Assembly (NCBI GenBank): GCA_003049485.1
Contig: PYST01000574.1
Location: 1-15,751 of the forward strand
Reading direction: 5' to 3'
DNA length: 15,751 nt
DNA from: Ophioceras dolichostomum
Lineage: Eukaryota > Ascomycota > Sordariomycetes > Magnaporthales > Ophioceraceae
The translations under genes and the position numbers were made by a program. Each line of letters begins with the position of its first letter. Position 1 is the first letter of the stretch. The notes beneath the pieces are model-generated. The model worked only from the letters and a program-made list of their open reading frames with translations, was not told the DNA's origin and searched no databases. This document shows positions 1 to 9,534 of this stretch, piece by piece.

Positions 1-34
1 AATCTCTATTAGACCGTGAATCTCTAATAGACCG
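1..34. repeat. Imperfect 18-base-period direct repeat at the window edge
   Basis: A 16-base unit, AATCTCTATTAGACCG at 1-16, recurs at 19-34 with one mismatch (T to A at the ninth base) and a two-base spacer. The array may extend left beyond the window. It could be the end of a tandem repeat or a transposon terminus, but no further copy or inverted partner is visible inside the window. Confidence 0.6.
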
Positions 35-536
35 CATGCACCGGAGCGAAGCGGAGGTCGCACGTCGATTTTAGACATGCACGGGTAACCGACGGCCATG
101 TATCATGACGATATTTCGATCCATCTTCCCTAACTGTCCCCCGCCCCAGCAGACGCGTGTGGTGTTCACTTTTTCATTGGGGCTCCTCAGGCTCCAATAC
201 TTTGTCATATATGACGCGGTAGACCGTGCTGGTTTCTCAGCGGCGTCGGAAGGTACCTTGGTCCGTGGCACCTCCTGTCCGCAGAGTAATTTCCGACGTC
301 GAAGAGTGCTTTGATTCGAAGACATTGAGCAGTGAAACTCTAGTCATGTGACAAGCCATGGATGGTTTGGAGCTTATCATGCACGTTGATGTGTCCCCAC
401 GGCATCAGCTGGACTGCTGTGGGATTAGGCAGCAACGACTATCACACAGCCTTCCCAAACCCAAACCTGCATTCTTCGATTGACACAACCATCTCAGCAT
501 CAACACCATCTCTTTGACCTCACGCGAAAGATTGCA
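35..536. other. Intergenic stretch upstream of the HET gene
   Basis: I see no supported gene here. Short ORFs exist on both strands (for example 71-325 on the minus strand) but they resemble no family over a useful length. The last 90 bases or so before the ATG at 537 are rich in C and A with CCAAACC, CAACC and CACC motifs, which fits a fungal 5' leader for the HET gene that follows. No clear TATA box was found. Confidence 0.5.
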
Positions 537-3062
537 ATGGCATCGACTCGACCTACTCTATCGCCACTTTGCTCCGCTTGCAATGGCATCACCTTTGCAA
601 TGCTTATGGACGGCTTCACCCATCCTCTCGAGTACAAGGACGCGGTCGCTTCGTGTTACAAGGGCTTGTGTGTAATAAGGGCTTGTGGTATTGCAAAGGA
701 TAATCTCTAAGGGCATCTAATGGAGGCTTAAGGATCTAGGATCCCCTCTGGATGAAGATATAATACAACTGCCCTTATATAGACCATCTTTCCTAGATGC
801 CTGGGGCACCTTCTGGGCTTGACGTGGCCTATGGCCCACTCTGCTGCCTAGAAAGGCCCACTGTGGATTCCTCCGTGTGACACTTCGGGCCGCAGTTGCG
901 CCATCTGCCGGCTGATGGTCTGCTCCATGGCAAAGCCCAAGCCCGGCGAAGATTGCTACTCCCTCGACAAGGAATACGATTCCATAGCCGATGGCCTACC
1001 CCGGCTGCCAGTTGTGCATCGTCGAGGAATAACAAAAACGGCGGGATATTGGCATGCGTCTCCCGCACACACTAAACCTCTCACAACCATTATCTGGAGC
1101 GGAGCTACTGCTAGTCCTCGTAGTTTCGAATTTGCGGGACTCTCAGATGCTCTAGAGGGTTACTTTAACCACGGTGGAGCGATCCAGGTTACAACCCCAG
1201 ATGGTGAGTACTATAATATTGCGACTTACGCGTCCGTACCTCTCCTATGGCTTTCTCGCACGAATGCAGTCGCTGACGCCGAAAAGACTCGTTTTCCAAG
1301 AAGAGCGGCGTCTCTATCCTCCGGGAGGTCGAACCCGCATTCTCCAAACGGAACTACGAGCTGCTACGAGCGTGGTTGGACTGTTGCCTATCGGCACATG
1401 ACAAGTGCAAACCTCTTCACGAGTCCGGGGTTGCGCAACCGGGCCAGCGTCTCGGTGCTCTCCCAGCGCGAGTCATCGACGTTGGAGGCGGAGCCGGAGC
1501 TGGCGTCCAACAGGCACCGAGGTTGTTAGAGTCGAACGGCATGTTCGGCCGCTATGTCTGTCTGAGTCACCGATGGGGCGCGGGACGCCATGTCCGGACA
1601 GAGAAGGCGAGCCTGGAGGCACACAAATCCGCGCTGCCAATGGATAGGCTACCCCGAACCTTCGTCGACGCCATCCAAGTTACGGCTAAACTAGGCATGC
1701 GATACCTATGGATAGACTCTCTCTGCATCGTCCAGGACGACGAAGCCGACTGGAAGACTGAGCTGCAGAAAATGGGTGACGTCTTTCACGGGGCCACTTT
1801 ACCATCGCCGCCGTCGACGCCTTGGACGATGACGGCGTCGACCGCGGCCTGTTCTTATCCCGAGACAATGTGCCTCTCAAGGTCACGCTCAAGCTTCCGC
1901 TTAATAGGGCTGACCCCGCCCGCGACCGTGGTGGCGAGGTTGAACCTAGCGGAAATATCATCGTCCTTCACCCACTGAGAATCTATCTTAATGGGCGTTT
2001 AGGAATGTCTGAATGGTTTCGGCGCGGGTGGGTGTTGCAACAGCGGCATCTTTCGCGGCGAGTCATTTATTATATGAGGGACAAAATCTACTGGAGGTGC
2101 TATACAGTGGTGGGGGACGACGAAGGTTATGATATCCGTTCGACTCCCTCGTCGATATTGCATCCGGACGTCACTTCGCCCCTGGGCTCTTGGTCTTTGG
2201 TGCTTATGGACTACCCTTTCTGCAGGCTGATATACGAGAAGGATCGACTGGCGGCGCTGGAGGGGCTTTCTCGCAAAATGGAAGAACAGTTCGGGGCTAG
2301 GATACATGCCGGTATCCTAGACGACAGGCTCGGGATCGGGCTTCTCTGGCACAGTAATGGACTCGTGCGCAAAACGGCCACTTTCCACGCACCTTCGTGG
2401 TCATGGGCCCCTTGGTAAGGCTATATTCGCGAGCTCCTCCCTGATGATTGCCCCCAGGCTTGGCAAAGCTTGCTCCGTGGCCTGAACTTCTCCACCTGGG
2501 ACGGATGCCGCCCCACAACTCGCGATCGAATTCAGCAATGCGGAGGCACATGTATCTCAGGCACGGCTTCCTTTACTGCGCCAGTCGGTCGCCTCATTCA
2601 TGACCAGCGTATTGAAGACTACCTTAGCCTCGAGTGTTGTCCGGGTCGACCCACTCCTGAGCACGACCTCTTGGCCCGAATCATCGGGAGATTCTACTCG
2701 AGTTCAGGGGGCAGCTCGCTGGTGAAGGGCCCGGGTGGCCTCTTGAAGCTGCAGAGGTTCTCTGGGACGAACGCGGCAACATCGTTGGCTTCTTCATCCC
2801 GGACACTTCAGGCGAGGAGGGCGGGGCCAGGGCTGCCGAGGCCGACAGCCGCTCCATCCTCTACGCCGCGATCAGGCAATTTATACCCTCTCCCGGGTAT
2901 CCAACGATCCCCATTTCATTCCAAGACAAGTTCGTCGACTTTGTCGGGATGGAGAAAGTTGATGGTGGCGGGCATGGCAAGTTTCGGCAAACGGGCTGCG
3001 GTAGGGTGATATGCAGGTCGTGGCTGGCCAGCTGCGTGGAGACGGAAGTTACTCTCATCTGA
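537..3062 (+). pseudogene. HET-domain (heterokaryon incompatibility-type) protein, disrupted
   Basis: HET proteins take part in fungal non-self recognition and can trigger cell death after fusion. The start chosen is ATG 537, opening an N-terminus with LCSACNGITF, as in HET proteins. An intron at 668-895 (GTGTGT...CCGCAG) joins YKG to CAICRLMV in phase. The HET core is clear: YVCLSHRWG (about 1552-1578), LPRTFVDAIQV, LGMRYLWIDSLCIVQDDEADW (about 1691-1752), then GLFLSRD and, near the end of that part, PSWSWAPW. The reading frame breaks at about 1292-1295, 1798-1800 and 2707-2711, each fitting the loss of one base from a T or G run. An in-frame TAA lies at 2416-2418 and coding sense resumes directly after it. 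The last frame ends at TGA 3060-3062. The intended product would be about 765 residues. The family assignment is firm; the exact N-terminal model is less so. A 43-base GT...AG intron over the TAA was tested, but it shifts the frame to an early stop. Confidence 0.85.
668..895 (+). other. Predicted 228-base intron in the HET gene
   Basis: Donor GTGTGT at 668 and acceptor CCGCAG ending at 895 restore a phase-2 junction that reads CYKG-F-CAICRLMV, the usual spacing in HET N-termini. The intron is longer than the other introns here (73-169 bases). It contains an 11-base direct repeat of the donor region (AAGGGCTTGTG at 660-670 and 677-687). An alternative is donor 672 with acceptor 851 (CCTAG), also in frame, which would add about 16 residues. 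Transcript data are needed to choose. Confidence 0.5.
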
Positions 3063-3632
3063 GAAACCTTTCCCTATGATGCTACCGGTTTAGGGAATGG
3101 AAACCGGGTCCGGGCCACATAGCAAGACCGGGGGGTCACGGCACAGCACGACGAGACTCACGGGATTTGGTTCTTGCCCTCTACGTCAGCCGGGGTGGGG
3201 TTTGAGAAGGGCCGCATCCTTCGGCTCCTTCTACAAATTCCTATTCGGGACGTCGTTGCGACTTCCTGCGGTTTGTCAGCTCCGCCGAGAGGCCCTCCAG
3301 CCACCGGCGGGCGGCCGAGATATGCGGTCAAAGAGTTGAGCCCACTCCAAGTCTAGCATAGAAAAGGTTCGCGCACTCTCCTACATATGAGAACTCCCTT
3401 CGTGCAAACATCACATGCAAGGTACACCGAAATAAAAAAAAAGACGGGGGTCTGAATCCGCTGACGCACAGAGCACGGGCACAACCTAGCCCACATTGAG
3501 GATCACTAATGCAGGCGAAGTAACCCCATTCTTGACTTCCATTGGAATACGCCTGCCTTAAAGTTCGCTCAACGTAATGGTTCCCCTTGAAGAGCATTCT
3601 CGCCTATAGTGGCCTACAGCTACCACCAGCAG
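3063..3632. other. Intergenic region between the HET and ABM genes
   Basis: No gene is supported. An 89-codon minus-strand ORF (3328-3597) and short plus-strand ORFs lack family signatures. There is an A-rich run (AATAAAAAAAAA) near 3431-3442. The right end leads into the TATA box of the ABM gene. Confidence 0.5.
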
Positions 3633-3640
3633 TATATAAA
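3633..3640 (+). promoter_or_regulatory. TATA box of the ABM-domain gene
   Basis: TATATAAA lies about 160 bases before the ATG at 3799. It is followed by a pyrimidine-rich leader (many CTCTC, CCTTC and CCACC blocks), the arrangement usual for well-expressed fungal genes. Assigned by position and consensus only. Confidence 0.6.
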
Positions 3641-3798
3641 CGGTCCCCTCCCTGCCATCCCGAGCTCTCGCCATTCTCTCAAACTCTTTAATATTGCCAG
3701 TCACCCACACCTCGCCCAATACAACTACCACCTATCCCTCTGGCGTCTCTCCTTTCCAGCTCTCCACCTCCCTTCACCATCTCTGCCTCTTCTTCACG

Positions 3799-4302
3799 AT
3801 GCCAGGCTACCCACCTACCGACAGCTTCAAGGGTGGGGTCTCGTTCCTCTGCGGTGCGACCATCAAGCCGGGGAAGATGGACGAGTTTCTCACGCTCTAC
3901 TACGAGATCATCGAGAAGACCCGCACCGTGCCTGAGCTGCTCTGCTACGAGCTCTTCCGCGACCTGAACGATCCCAACAAGCTCACTTGGACCGAGACCT
4001 GGACCAAGGATGACAAATGGCTGATGGAGGTAGGTACACCCTCGCTCGTCTCGTCTGTGGTGATGGGGGTCCGAGGCCAATCCCTACCGGGCAAACTTGC
4101 ACAATACTAGGGAAAGATCAGAGCTGACACCAGTATGCTCGTTCGCGTCGCTCTTCTCCAGTTCCGTTCGAAGAACGATTACCTGACCCAATTTGATGAG
4201 GCCACTAAGCCATTAATCGAGGGCGAGAAGCGATTTGAGATGTTGGAGAGGTTCGGGGGCAGCTGGGCGTTCGCTCAGGAGGGAGCCTACGAGAAGAAGT
4301 GA
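3799..4302 (+). CDS. ABM-domain (antibiotic biosynthesis monooxygenase fold) protein
   Basis: Exon 1 is 3799-4029, the intron 4030-4161 (GTAGGT...CTCCAG, branch CTGAC at 4124-4128) and exon 2 4162-4302, giving 123 residues, the usual size for single-domain dimeric alpha/beta-barrel proteins. Recognisable stretches are GATIKPGKMDEFLTLYYEII (first strand and helix), VPELLCYELFRD (second strand) and KLTWTETWTKDDKW (third strand and the start of the next helix). The C-terminal half carries the helix around YLTQFDEATKPLI and the last strand RFEMLERF. Proteins of this fold act as cofactor-free oxygenases or in quinone and haem-related chemistry; the substrate cannot be read here. There is no signal peptide, so it is probably cytosolic. 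The ATG follows a TATA box and CT-rich leader. An acceptor at 4110 is also in frame and would insert 17 residues, but the shorter form keeps normal spacing. No break is seen. Confidence 0.8.
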
Positions 4303-5399
4303 GCAGATGGACTGCGACCTTGTGAAATGGGGCGCGTTGGGGATACACAAGCAGGGCCGGTACACAGATGGCCTCTTCTCTTTCCTTCGTAGTCGGCATT
4401 TAAGCCACCTAGAGTGTGCGGCAGCGTCTAGGGTTAACCAACTGACTGCTACCACTGCGTCTCCGTCTATTATCGCGTCGACCTCCACAGTTTCCGTGTT
4501 GTTTATAAAAATGAAAAAAGGGGCAAAAATCGATCCAATGGGTCCGACCTCGGGTCCAGAGTCGATGAGTGAAGCTGAGAAATGGCCGCCCCGGCCCGGC
4601 TCGCTTACTAGCACACTATGACTGAGTCGGCCGTGGCCGTAGTGGGAATAGGGAGAGAGCTTGAAACTGCATGTCAGCTCGCGAACGACTGGCTCTGTCA
4701 CATCCTTTGTCCGCGCTGGGCGGCTGGAGGACAGAAGAATAAAATAACACGAATATGGTGCAATTGCGAAACAGGATGTCGAATCCGGCTGATCACCCAA
4801 GTTTAAAGAATCAGTGGCTAATGACGTCGTTGTGTTAACCAGGCAGTGCGATGCCTGGCCCAGGCCAGCGAAAGAGGAATGCCGCTGATGAAATGGATCG
4901 TCGTCGAGGGGGGAATTCTCAATGCTACCCGAAGCGAGATCCCAATGCCCAATGCTCCAAGGGCTTTTCTCCATCAATGCTTCACAAACGGCGGGACAGA
5001 AGGGCAAAAAAAGGTCCCATAACGTATCAGAAATATTACGATCTTGACGGAACATCGCGGCTCAAGCGGGGACGTCGCCCGTCGATCATGTTACGGTTCT
5101 CTGTTCTGCCGGAAGCTCGCCCAGACTCGCTTTGCTCGCTTACAGCTGGGTTACCCCAAAAAGCCCCAAAAATGATCCGCAACACGGCGACTTCTTGCGT
5201 CTGAACTTTGGCGGGACAAGACCAGAATTCCGATTTCAAAATCATGGGGAATCATTCACCTGCCACTGCTGTCAAAGTCAATTTCCACCCCGGGTAGGGG
5301 AGAGATCTGCGAACTGCTGCTGGTCTGCTGGAGAGAAAAGATGGGATACAAAAAGGGGCACCATTTGCCGATTTTGCCAGTCCATCTTCGGTTTTCTTC
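4303..5399. other. Long intergenic region between the ABM and secreted-protein genes
   Basis: About 1.1 kb with no supported gene. A 280-codon minus-strand ORF (4213-5055) runs antisense over ABM exon 2 and shows no family motif, so I treat it as chance. Near 5150-5172 there is an A/C-rich stretch with repeated CCCCAAAAA. The right part probably holds upstream control sequence for the secreted-protein gene. Confidence 0.5.
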
Positions 5400-5554
5400 C
5401 CAACCAACCGACCAACCAAACCACATACACTCACGACCTGGTGTCGTCCATTCCTTCTTTTCTCTTCGATTCTCTTGCTTCCATTCTATCCGACCAGGTG
5501 TCACTCTTTCTCATAAAACTCCCTTTAATTTTTTTTCAACCACCTTCTTTCAAA
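5400..5554 (+). promoter_or_regulatory. Leader and core promoter region of the secreted-protein gene
   Basis: A CCAA-type repeat (CCAACCAACCGACCAACCAA, from 5400) is followed by a strongly pyrimidine-rich stretch (CTTCTTTTCTCTTCG and similar) up to CAAAATGG at the start codon. CT tracts of this kind mark transcription start regions in highly expressed filamentous fungal genes. No unambiguous TATA box is present. Confidence 0.5.
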
Positions 5555-6038
5555 ATGGTCCGCATCAGCATCGCCGCTACTCTGGCCTGTAAGTGAATGA
5601 TGATTGATGAATACCCCTGCCCCACCCAAATACACATGGGACGACGACCATGACCAACAAGATGATCGCAAAACGACACCGCAAAAACCTCCAGACAGAA
5701 AGACACCGGGACACAAAAAACATGATGCTAACACACACATGCTAAAACAACAAACAGTCATCACCTTGGCCATGGCCCAAGCCATCCCCAACGCCGCCGG
5801 CGCCAGCAACGTCGGCAACGGGCAAGGCAAGCAGTTCACGACGGGCGGCTGCGTGGCCAACGCGGACTGCCTCGAGGGCTGCTGCGCCAACAACGGCCAG
5901 GGCACGGGAATCTGCTCGGGCATCGGCGCCGAGTTCCAGAACGGAAAGCAGGGGTGCGGATTCGTCGACCCGAACGCGGCCAAGACGATCGCTGCGGCTA
6001 AGGCGCAGGCTGAGGCTCAGGGGTTTAGGAAGTACTAG
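5555..6038 (+). CDS. Small secreted cysteine-rich protein, BAS2-like candidate effector
   Basis: Exon 1 is 5555-5588, the intron 5589-5757 (GTAAGT...AACAG, branch CTAAC at 5728-5732) and exon 2 5758-6038, giving 104 residues. Residues 1-20 form a signal peptide (basic R3, hydrophobic core, AQA at the cleavage site), so the protein should be secreted. The mature part starts IPNAAGASNVGNGQGKQF and has six cysteines (43, 49, 53, 54, 64, 78) in the pattern C-x5-C-x3-CC-x9-C-x13-C, then an alanine/lysine-rich tail. The IPNA...NVGNGxGKQF opening and CC-centred pattern resemble the 'biotrophy-associated secreted protein 2' group described in Magnaporthe and annotated in Colletotrichum. That resemblance is from memory, not a search. 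A role at a host interface is inference, since related proteins also occur in non-pathogens. The gene is intact. It converges with the regulator gene, whose stop is 317 bases away. Confidence 0.85.
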
Positions 6039-6354
6039 AGATACGAACTTGCCTCTTTTGAGTCAGGTCGGGGATAGATGGTGGAGGAAGTTGTGTCTTG
6101 GGTGATACATACGGGATACGTTTTTGGTTGGAAATGGAAGGGGAGGGAAGGGTAAGGCTTGGATGGAATCGCACGTGAATAGGTACATATCAGCGATGAA
6201 TGGGATACGACGAGATGACGACCAGCCGATTGGTGGCTCCTTCTGACGGCTCCATTGCCTCTTGTCCACGACCACTATTTTGTTTCCGGTACCCTCAGAC
6301 CACCAAGCCAACATGTCCTGTGTCCCCCGATGACGGCCCGAGAGAGGCTTTCTT

Positions 6355-8976
6355 TCATCTGTGCCCTCCCAGAATAGCCTCCAAATCTATGTTCAGGTCT
6401 ACTGGCAAGGACAGTGTCGGATCAACACCATTTGCTGTGCCTCTTACAGCCGACATCCCTGGAGGAAGCAGTAGCGTCGACCCCAAGCTCGAGATATTGC
6501 CGAATTCCAGAGCTGGTGCAAGCGCGGACGCTGAAGAAGATATCAGTCCTCCTCCGGTGGGGAAAGGAGACGTTGTATGGGTGAGATTGCCCCGTGCCGC
6601 TAAAGCGGACTCCGCGAAAGAGAACAATTTCGTGCACGTCGCGAGGACGTGTCGCGCTGTTGGGGACATGGCTTCTACGACGCGGAGTTGGGTGTTTACT
6701 GTCGCGAGGAGGGCGAGGTCGTTTTCGGCGGTCGGAGGACTGTGGTGGCTGGTGTGGGCGTGGTTGTTGGTGAACGAGACGATGTGGACCACTAGTGTTA
6801 GGTATTGCGTGAAGGGGGCGAGCGAGAGGACGCTGATGATAATGGCGATGATGCTTGCTCGTTAGCGCAGGGCGCCATCCAGAGGGAGAGGGGGGAAGGT
6901 ATTATCACAGCAGGGAGATCACTGACGTGTTAAGGAACCTAGCCCACCCCTTGGGACGTAGTTCTAGTAAGACATTGCCCACCTCCACAAGGCTCGACAA
7001 GCTTTCTCGCGCGGCTTCGACGCAGCTATCGCAGGCGTGTGCCAGGGACTGTTGTTGTCGGCCTGAGTTGAAGTCGCTGCTGCTGCTCGTGGTCATGGGG
7101 GTATCGGATGATGGTGACGCTGGACCACAGACCACGGTCAGGAGCGAGAAGAGAATGATCTCGACTATCTTGGCGGTGTCGCTGATGGGGGATCCGAGGA
7201 TGGAGTCGTGCCGTGCGTGCTGCGGGACGTCCAGATGGGGCGATGAGATGCCCCAACGGCTAGTCAGTAGAGCGCAACTACTTAAAAGTAACAAATTGGG
7301 AGGAAATGGAATGCCGATACCCACCCTGCTCAGCTCTACCTGGATCTTCCTCAATCTCGCCCTCATCACCTGCGCCTTCTGCGCACGCACATGCGGATGC
7401 CGCTCCATGCCCGCAACCGAGAACAGCTCCTCTTGCATCTCCCCCTCCAGCAGCGCAGCCTCACCGAACGCCCGGTAGATCTTTCCCGGGATGCCTGGCA
7501 CGTCGTCCGGGTAGTTCAGAGGCGCGGTCGACAGGTCGCAGAGGCGGATGGTGTGGGGGCGACCCATCGTTAGGGCTAGGCCGTGGTCCATGAGGAACAC
7601 GTACCAGAATATGCGGTGGCGTCGGTCGGCGCGGTAGTTGCCGTCTGGGCCGGGCGGGAGGCAGTGGAGACCAAGCTCGAGGCACATGCGGGATGCGGCG
7701 GAGAAGAGGGTGTAGGCTTTGGGGGTGTGGCCTGCTTGGATGCTGTACATTCCCTGGGTGTGAGACAACGGTGCGTTAGTATAGGGAGAACAGACGTGTG
7801 TGCAGTTTCTTAGCCACCTAGGTAGCTTGGTTGGTAGTGAGCAAGACAGGATCTTCAGCGTACCAGCAGTCCCAGAGCCTGACACGCCTCGAGCGAAGCC
7901 TCCTCGCAAATACGGAAGCTTAACGCCGCGGCCTGGGCGTTCCGGCCCAGTAGCTCGGTTATCTCGTCGACCTGCTTCTCGTTCAGGCCAAGGTCGCTGT
8001 ACCGTTCTGGTTCGAGGGCCGCGAAGAGGAAGTGCAGCGAGACGTTGACGGTGCTCCATGTGGAGATGGTGTATGGATTGACGGCGAAGAAGACGTCGCG
8101 ACACATTGACACGAGGTCCTGCTCGTCGAGGTGCGTGATGTCGATGAAGAAGCGTTGCTTCTCAACCTGTGCTAGCCTCAGGAGCTTGAGCACGGGCTCG
8201 CAGGGTGGCAGGGAGGTATGGCCTGTGAGTTCGGGGTACTTTGATAGGAAGGGAGGCGGGCATTCGAAGACCTGGCGAGGAGGAAGGTCCTCGAGAGTTG
8301 GTGACAGGCGTCCAGCCAGGAGACCCATCGGTCCGGCGGTTCGGAGGACTTGAGCTTCTAATGACGGTTCCCCCCTGTACGCGCTTCCACTGCCTTCATC
8401 TGATTTTGGGAATCGGGAAAAGCTTGACACTGGGTCGAAAGAAGGACCGCCAGGGAAGTCGGACGCTTCTTGGAGCAAGCCGGCAGCAGGACCCCTGGAA
8501 TTAGGTCCAGTGCCGCTACCGCCCGGTCGGACTAGTTGAAGCACTTCTTGCAGGCGGTGGTCAACGCTCTCGAGAGCCTCGTCGTAGCGGGTTGAGATAA
8601 GGATCCGTTGTCTCCTTTCGGGCCTCGTCCTTGTCAAACGGCATTGGAGGCCGGCTGTGACGCAGCTGGAGCACGGGGATCCTCGGTCGCATTTTGTCTA
8701 ACAAACGGATGAGCATCGGCGAAACTATCAAACCATAACGTTGGAGCTTCCCGGCCCTAGCTGGCCGACTGCTCTTCCCTATCCGGGGCATAAAAGAAAG
8801 GCGCCATACCTTGCGATCTTTGCAGTTATCGCACTGAGGAGAAATTCTTGCTGTCAGCCAGATCATCATCATGTTTGACTCAAGCATATGGGTAGTACAC
8901 AAAACAGGCTTACCGCTGGAATACGAGGGGCGTTTTCGCCAGATACAACGGACTGATCCGCTGGCTGATGCGTCAT
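6355..8976 (-). CDS. Zn2Cys6 fungal-specific transcription factor
   Basis: Six exons on the minus strand: 8976-8914, 8833-8810, 8697-7864, 7753-7325, 7219-6927 and 6853-6355, giving 713 residues in one open frame. The zinc cluster at residues 22-48 is canonical: C-x2-C-x6-C-x5-C-x2-C-x6-C (CDNCKDRK, then TKCDRGSPCSSCVTAGLQC). A basic linker (RPERRQR) and a short heptad-like helix (YDEALESVDHRLQEVLQLV) follow, as in dimeric DNA-binding regulators. The fungal_trans middle homology region spans roughly residues 190-420, with AGHTPKAYTLFSAASRMCLEL, RRHRIFWYVFLMDHGLALTM and GRPHTIRLCDLS. It should act in the nucleus; its target pathway is not readable. Introns 1 and 3 have good branch sites (8853-8857, 7775-7779). 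Intron 4 (7324-7220, 105 bases) is a multiple of three and has no stop, so it could be retained. The start ATG at 8976 lies 706 bases from the divergent RTA1-like gene. No disruption is seen. Confidence 0.88.
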
Positions 8977-9216
8977 CACGGAGAGTCGCACGGATGCCCC
9001 CCGTCGCGGAGTCCTAGGTCCCGAACAGCCGGAGCGAAGCGCGCAATGTGGTGTTGCTAAGCCGGTTGGCTGGTGGTCTTAACACATACTGTCAATAGAG
9101 CCCGCCATGTTTTGGGTGGTTGTTGAAGGGCAGGAGTTGATGAATGATGATTGGAAGCGCTGACGTCAACTTGGCAGCCCCTAACAGTGGCGTCGGATCG
9201 GCAAGCGGCGCAGTCG

Positions 9217-9233
9217 GGGGCCTCGGCCGCCGG
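9217..9233. repeat. 17-base direct repeat, copy 1
   Basis: GGGGCCTCGGCCGCCGG, identical to the copy at 9372-9388. It contains the palindrome CGGCCG and overlapping CGG/CCG triplets, so it could be a binding site for a zinc-cluster regulator. Confidence 0.8.
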
Positions 9234-9371
9234 AAATCCTTCCCAGGTGGAGACGCCAGCGTCGCCACTAGCATCCACGATGCCCTGGAAAGGCACATTT
9301 TCGGATGCATTGACCTTGGCGCGTCGTGGCCATAACGTCGGTACTGAAGATGGGCCGCCGCGTCGTTTCCC

Positions 9372-9388
9372 GGGGCCTCGGCCGCCGG
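9372..9388. repeat. 17-base direct repeat, copy 2
   Basis: Exact second copy of GGGGCCTCGGCCGCCGG, same orientation, start-to-start distance 155 bases. The flanking bases differ (AAAT after copy 1, CGCG after copy 2), so it is not part of a longer duplication. Confidence 0.8.
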
Positions 9389-9527
9389 CGCGACGCCTTC
9401 ATCTCCCGCATTTGTTCGGCGCGTCTCACGGTCTGTCTGACGCCTCCCGACCGCTGATGAGAACGTCGATATCCGATCCACAGATGGTTACGGGAGGCAG
9501 CCGCTTTCCTTTACCATTTCCAATCAA

Positions 9528-9534
9528 TTAAATA
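9528..9534 (+). promoter_or_regulatory. TATA-like element before the RTA1-like gene
   Basis: TTAAATA about 150 bases ahead of the ATG at 9683, followed by a CT-rich leader. Assigned by position and consensus. Confidence 0.4.

Noticed and set aside
71..325. 84-codon minus-strand ORF containing GGGQLGKM, reminiscent of the PurK/ADE2 nucleotide-binding start
   Set aside because: Only about eight residues match, the surrounding residues do not fit that family, and no further ADE2-like sequence is visible nearby.
2415..2457. A 43-base GTAAGG...CCCCAG intron removing the HET TAA stop
   Set aside because: It is very short, and after splicing the next frame hits a stop within about nine codons, whereas the unspliced frame continues sensibly after the TAA.
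4213..5055. 280-codon minus-strand ORF
   Set aside because: It runs antisense across ABM exon 2, has no family motif, signal peptide or transmembrane segment, and its composition looks like translated non-coding sequence.
5604..6038. Unspliced 144-residue ORF over the secreted-protein gene
   Set aside because: Its first 50 or so residues are the intron. Splicing 5589-5757 gives a proper signal peptide and a family-like mature protein.
6200..6865. 221-codon plus-strand ORF and similar ORFs to 7478
   Set aside because: They are antisense to exons 5 and 6 of the Zn2Cys6 gene and have no independent support.
41..9041. Exact 13-base match CCGGAGCGAAGCG at 41-53 and 9029-9041
   Set aside because: One or two 13-base matches are expected by chance in a window of this size, and the flanks are unrelated.
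9092..9531. ORFs of 126-129 codons on both strands in the divergent promoter
   Set aside because: They overlap each other, are rich in Arg, Pro and Ala as expected from GC-rich DNA, and show no motif.
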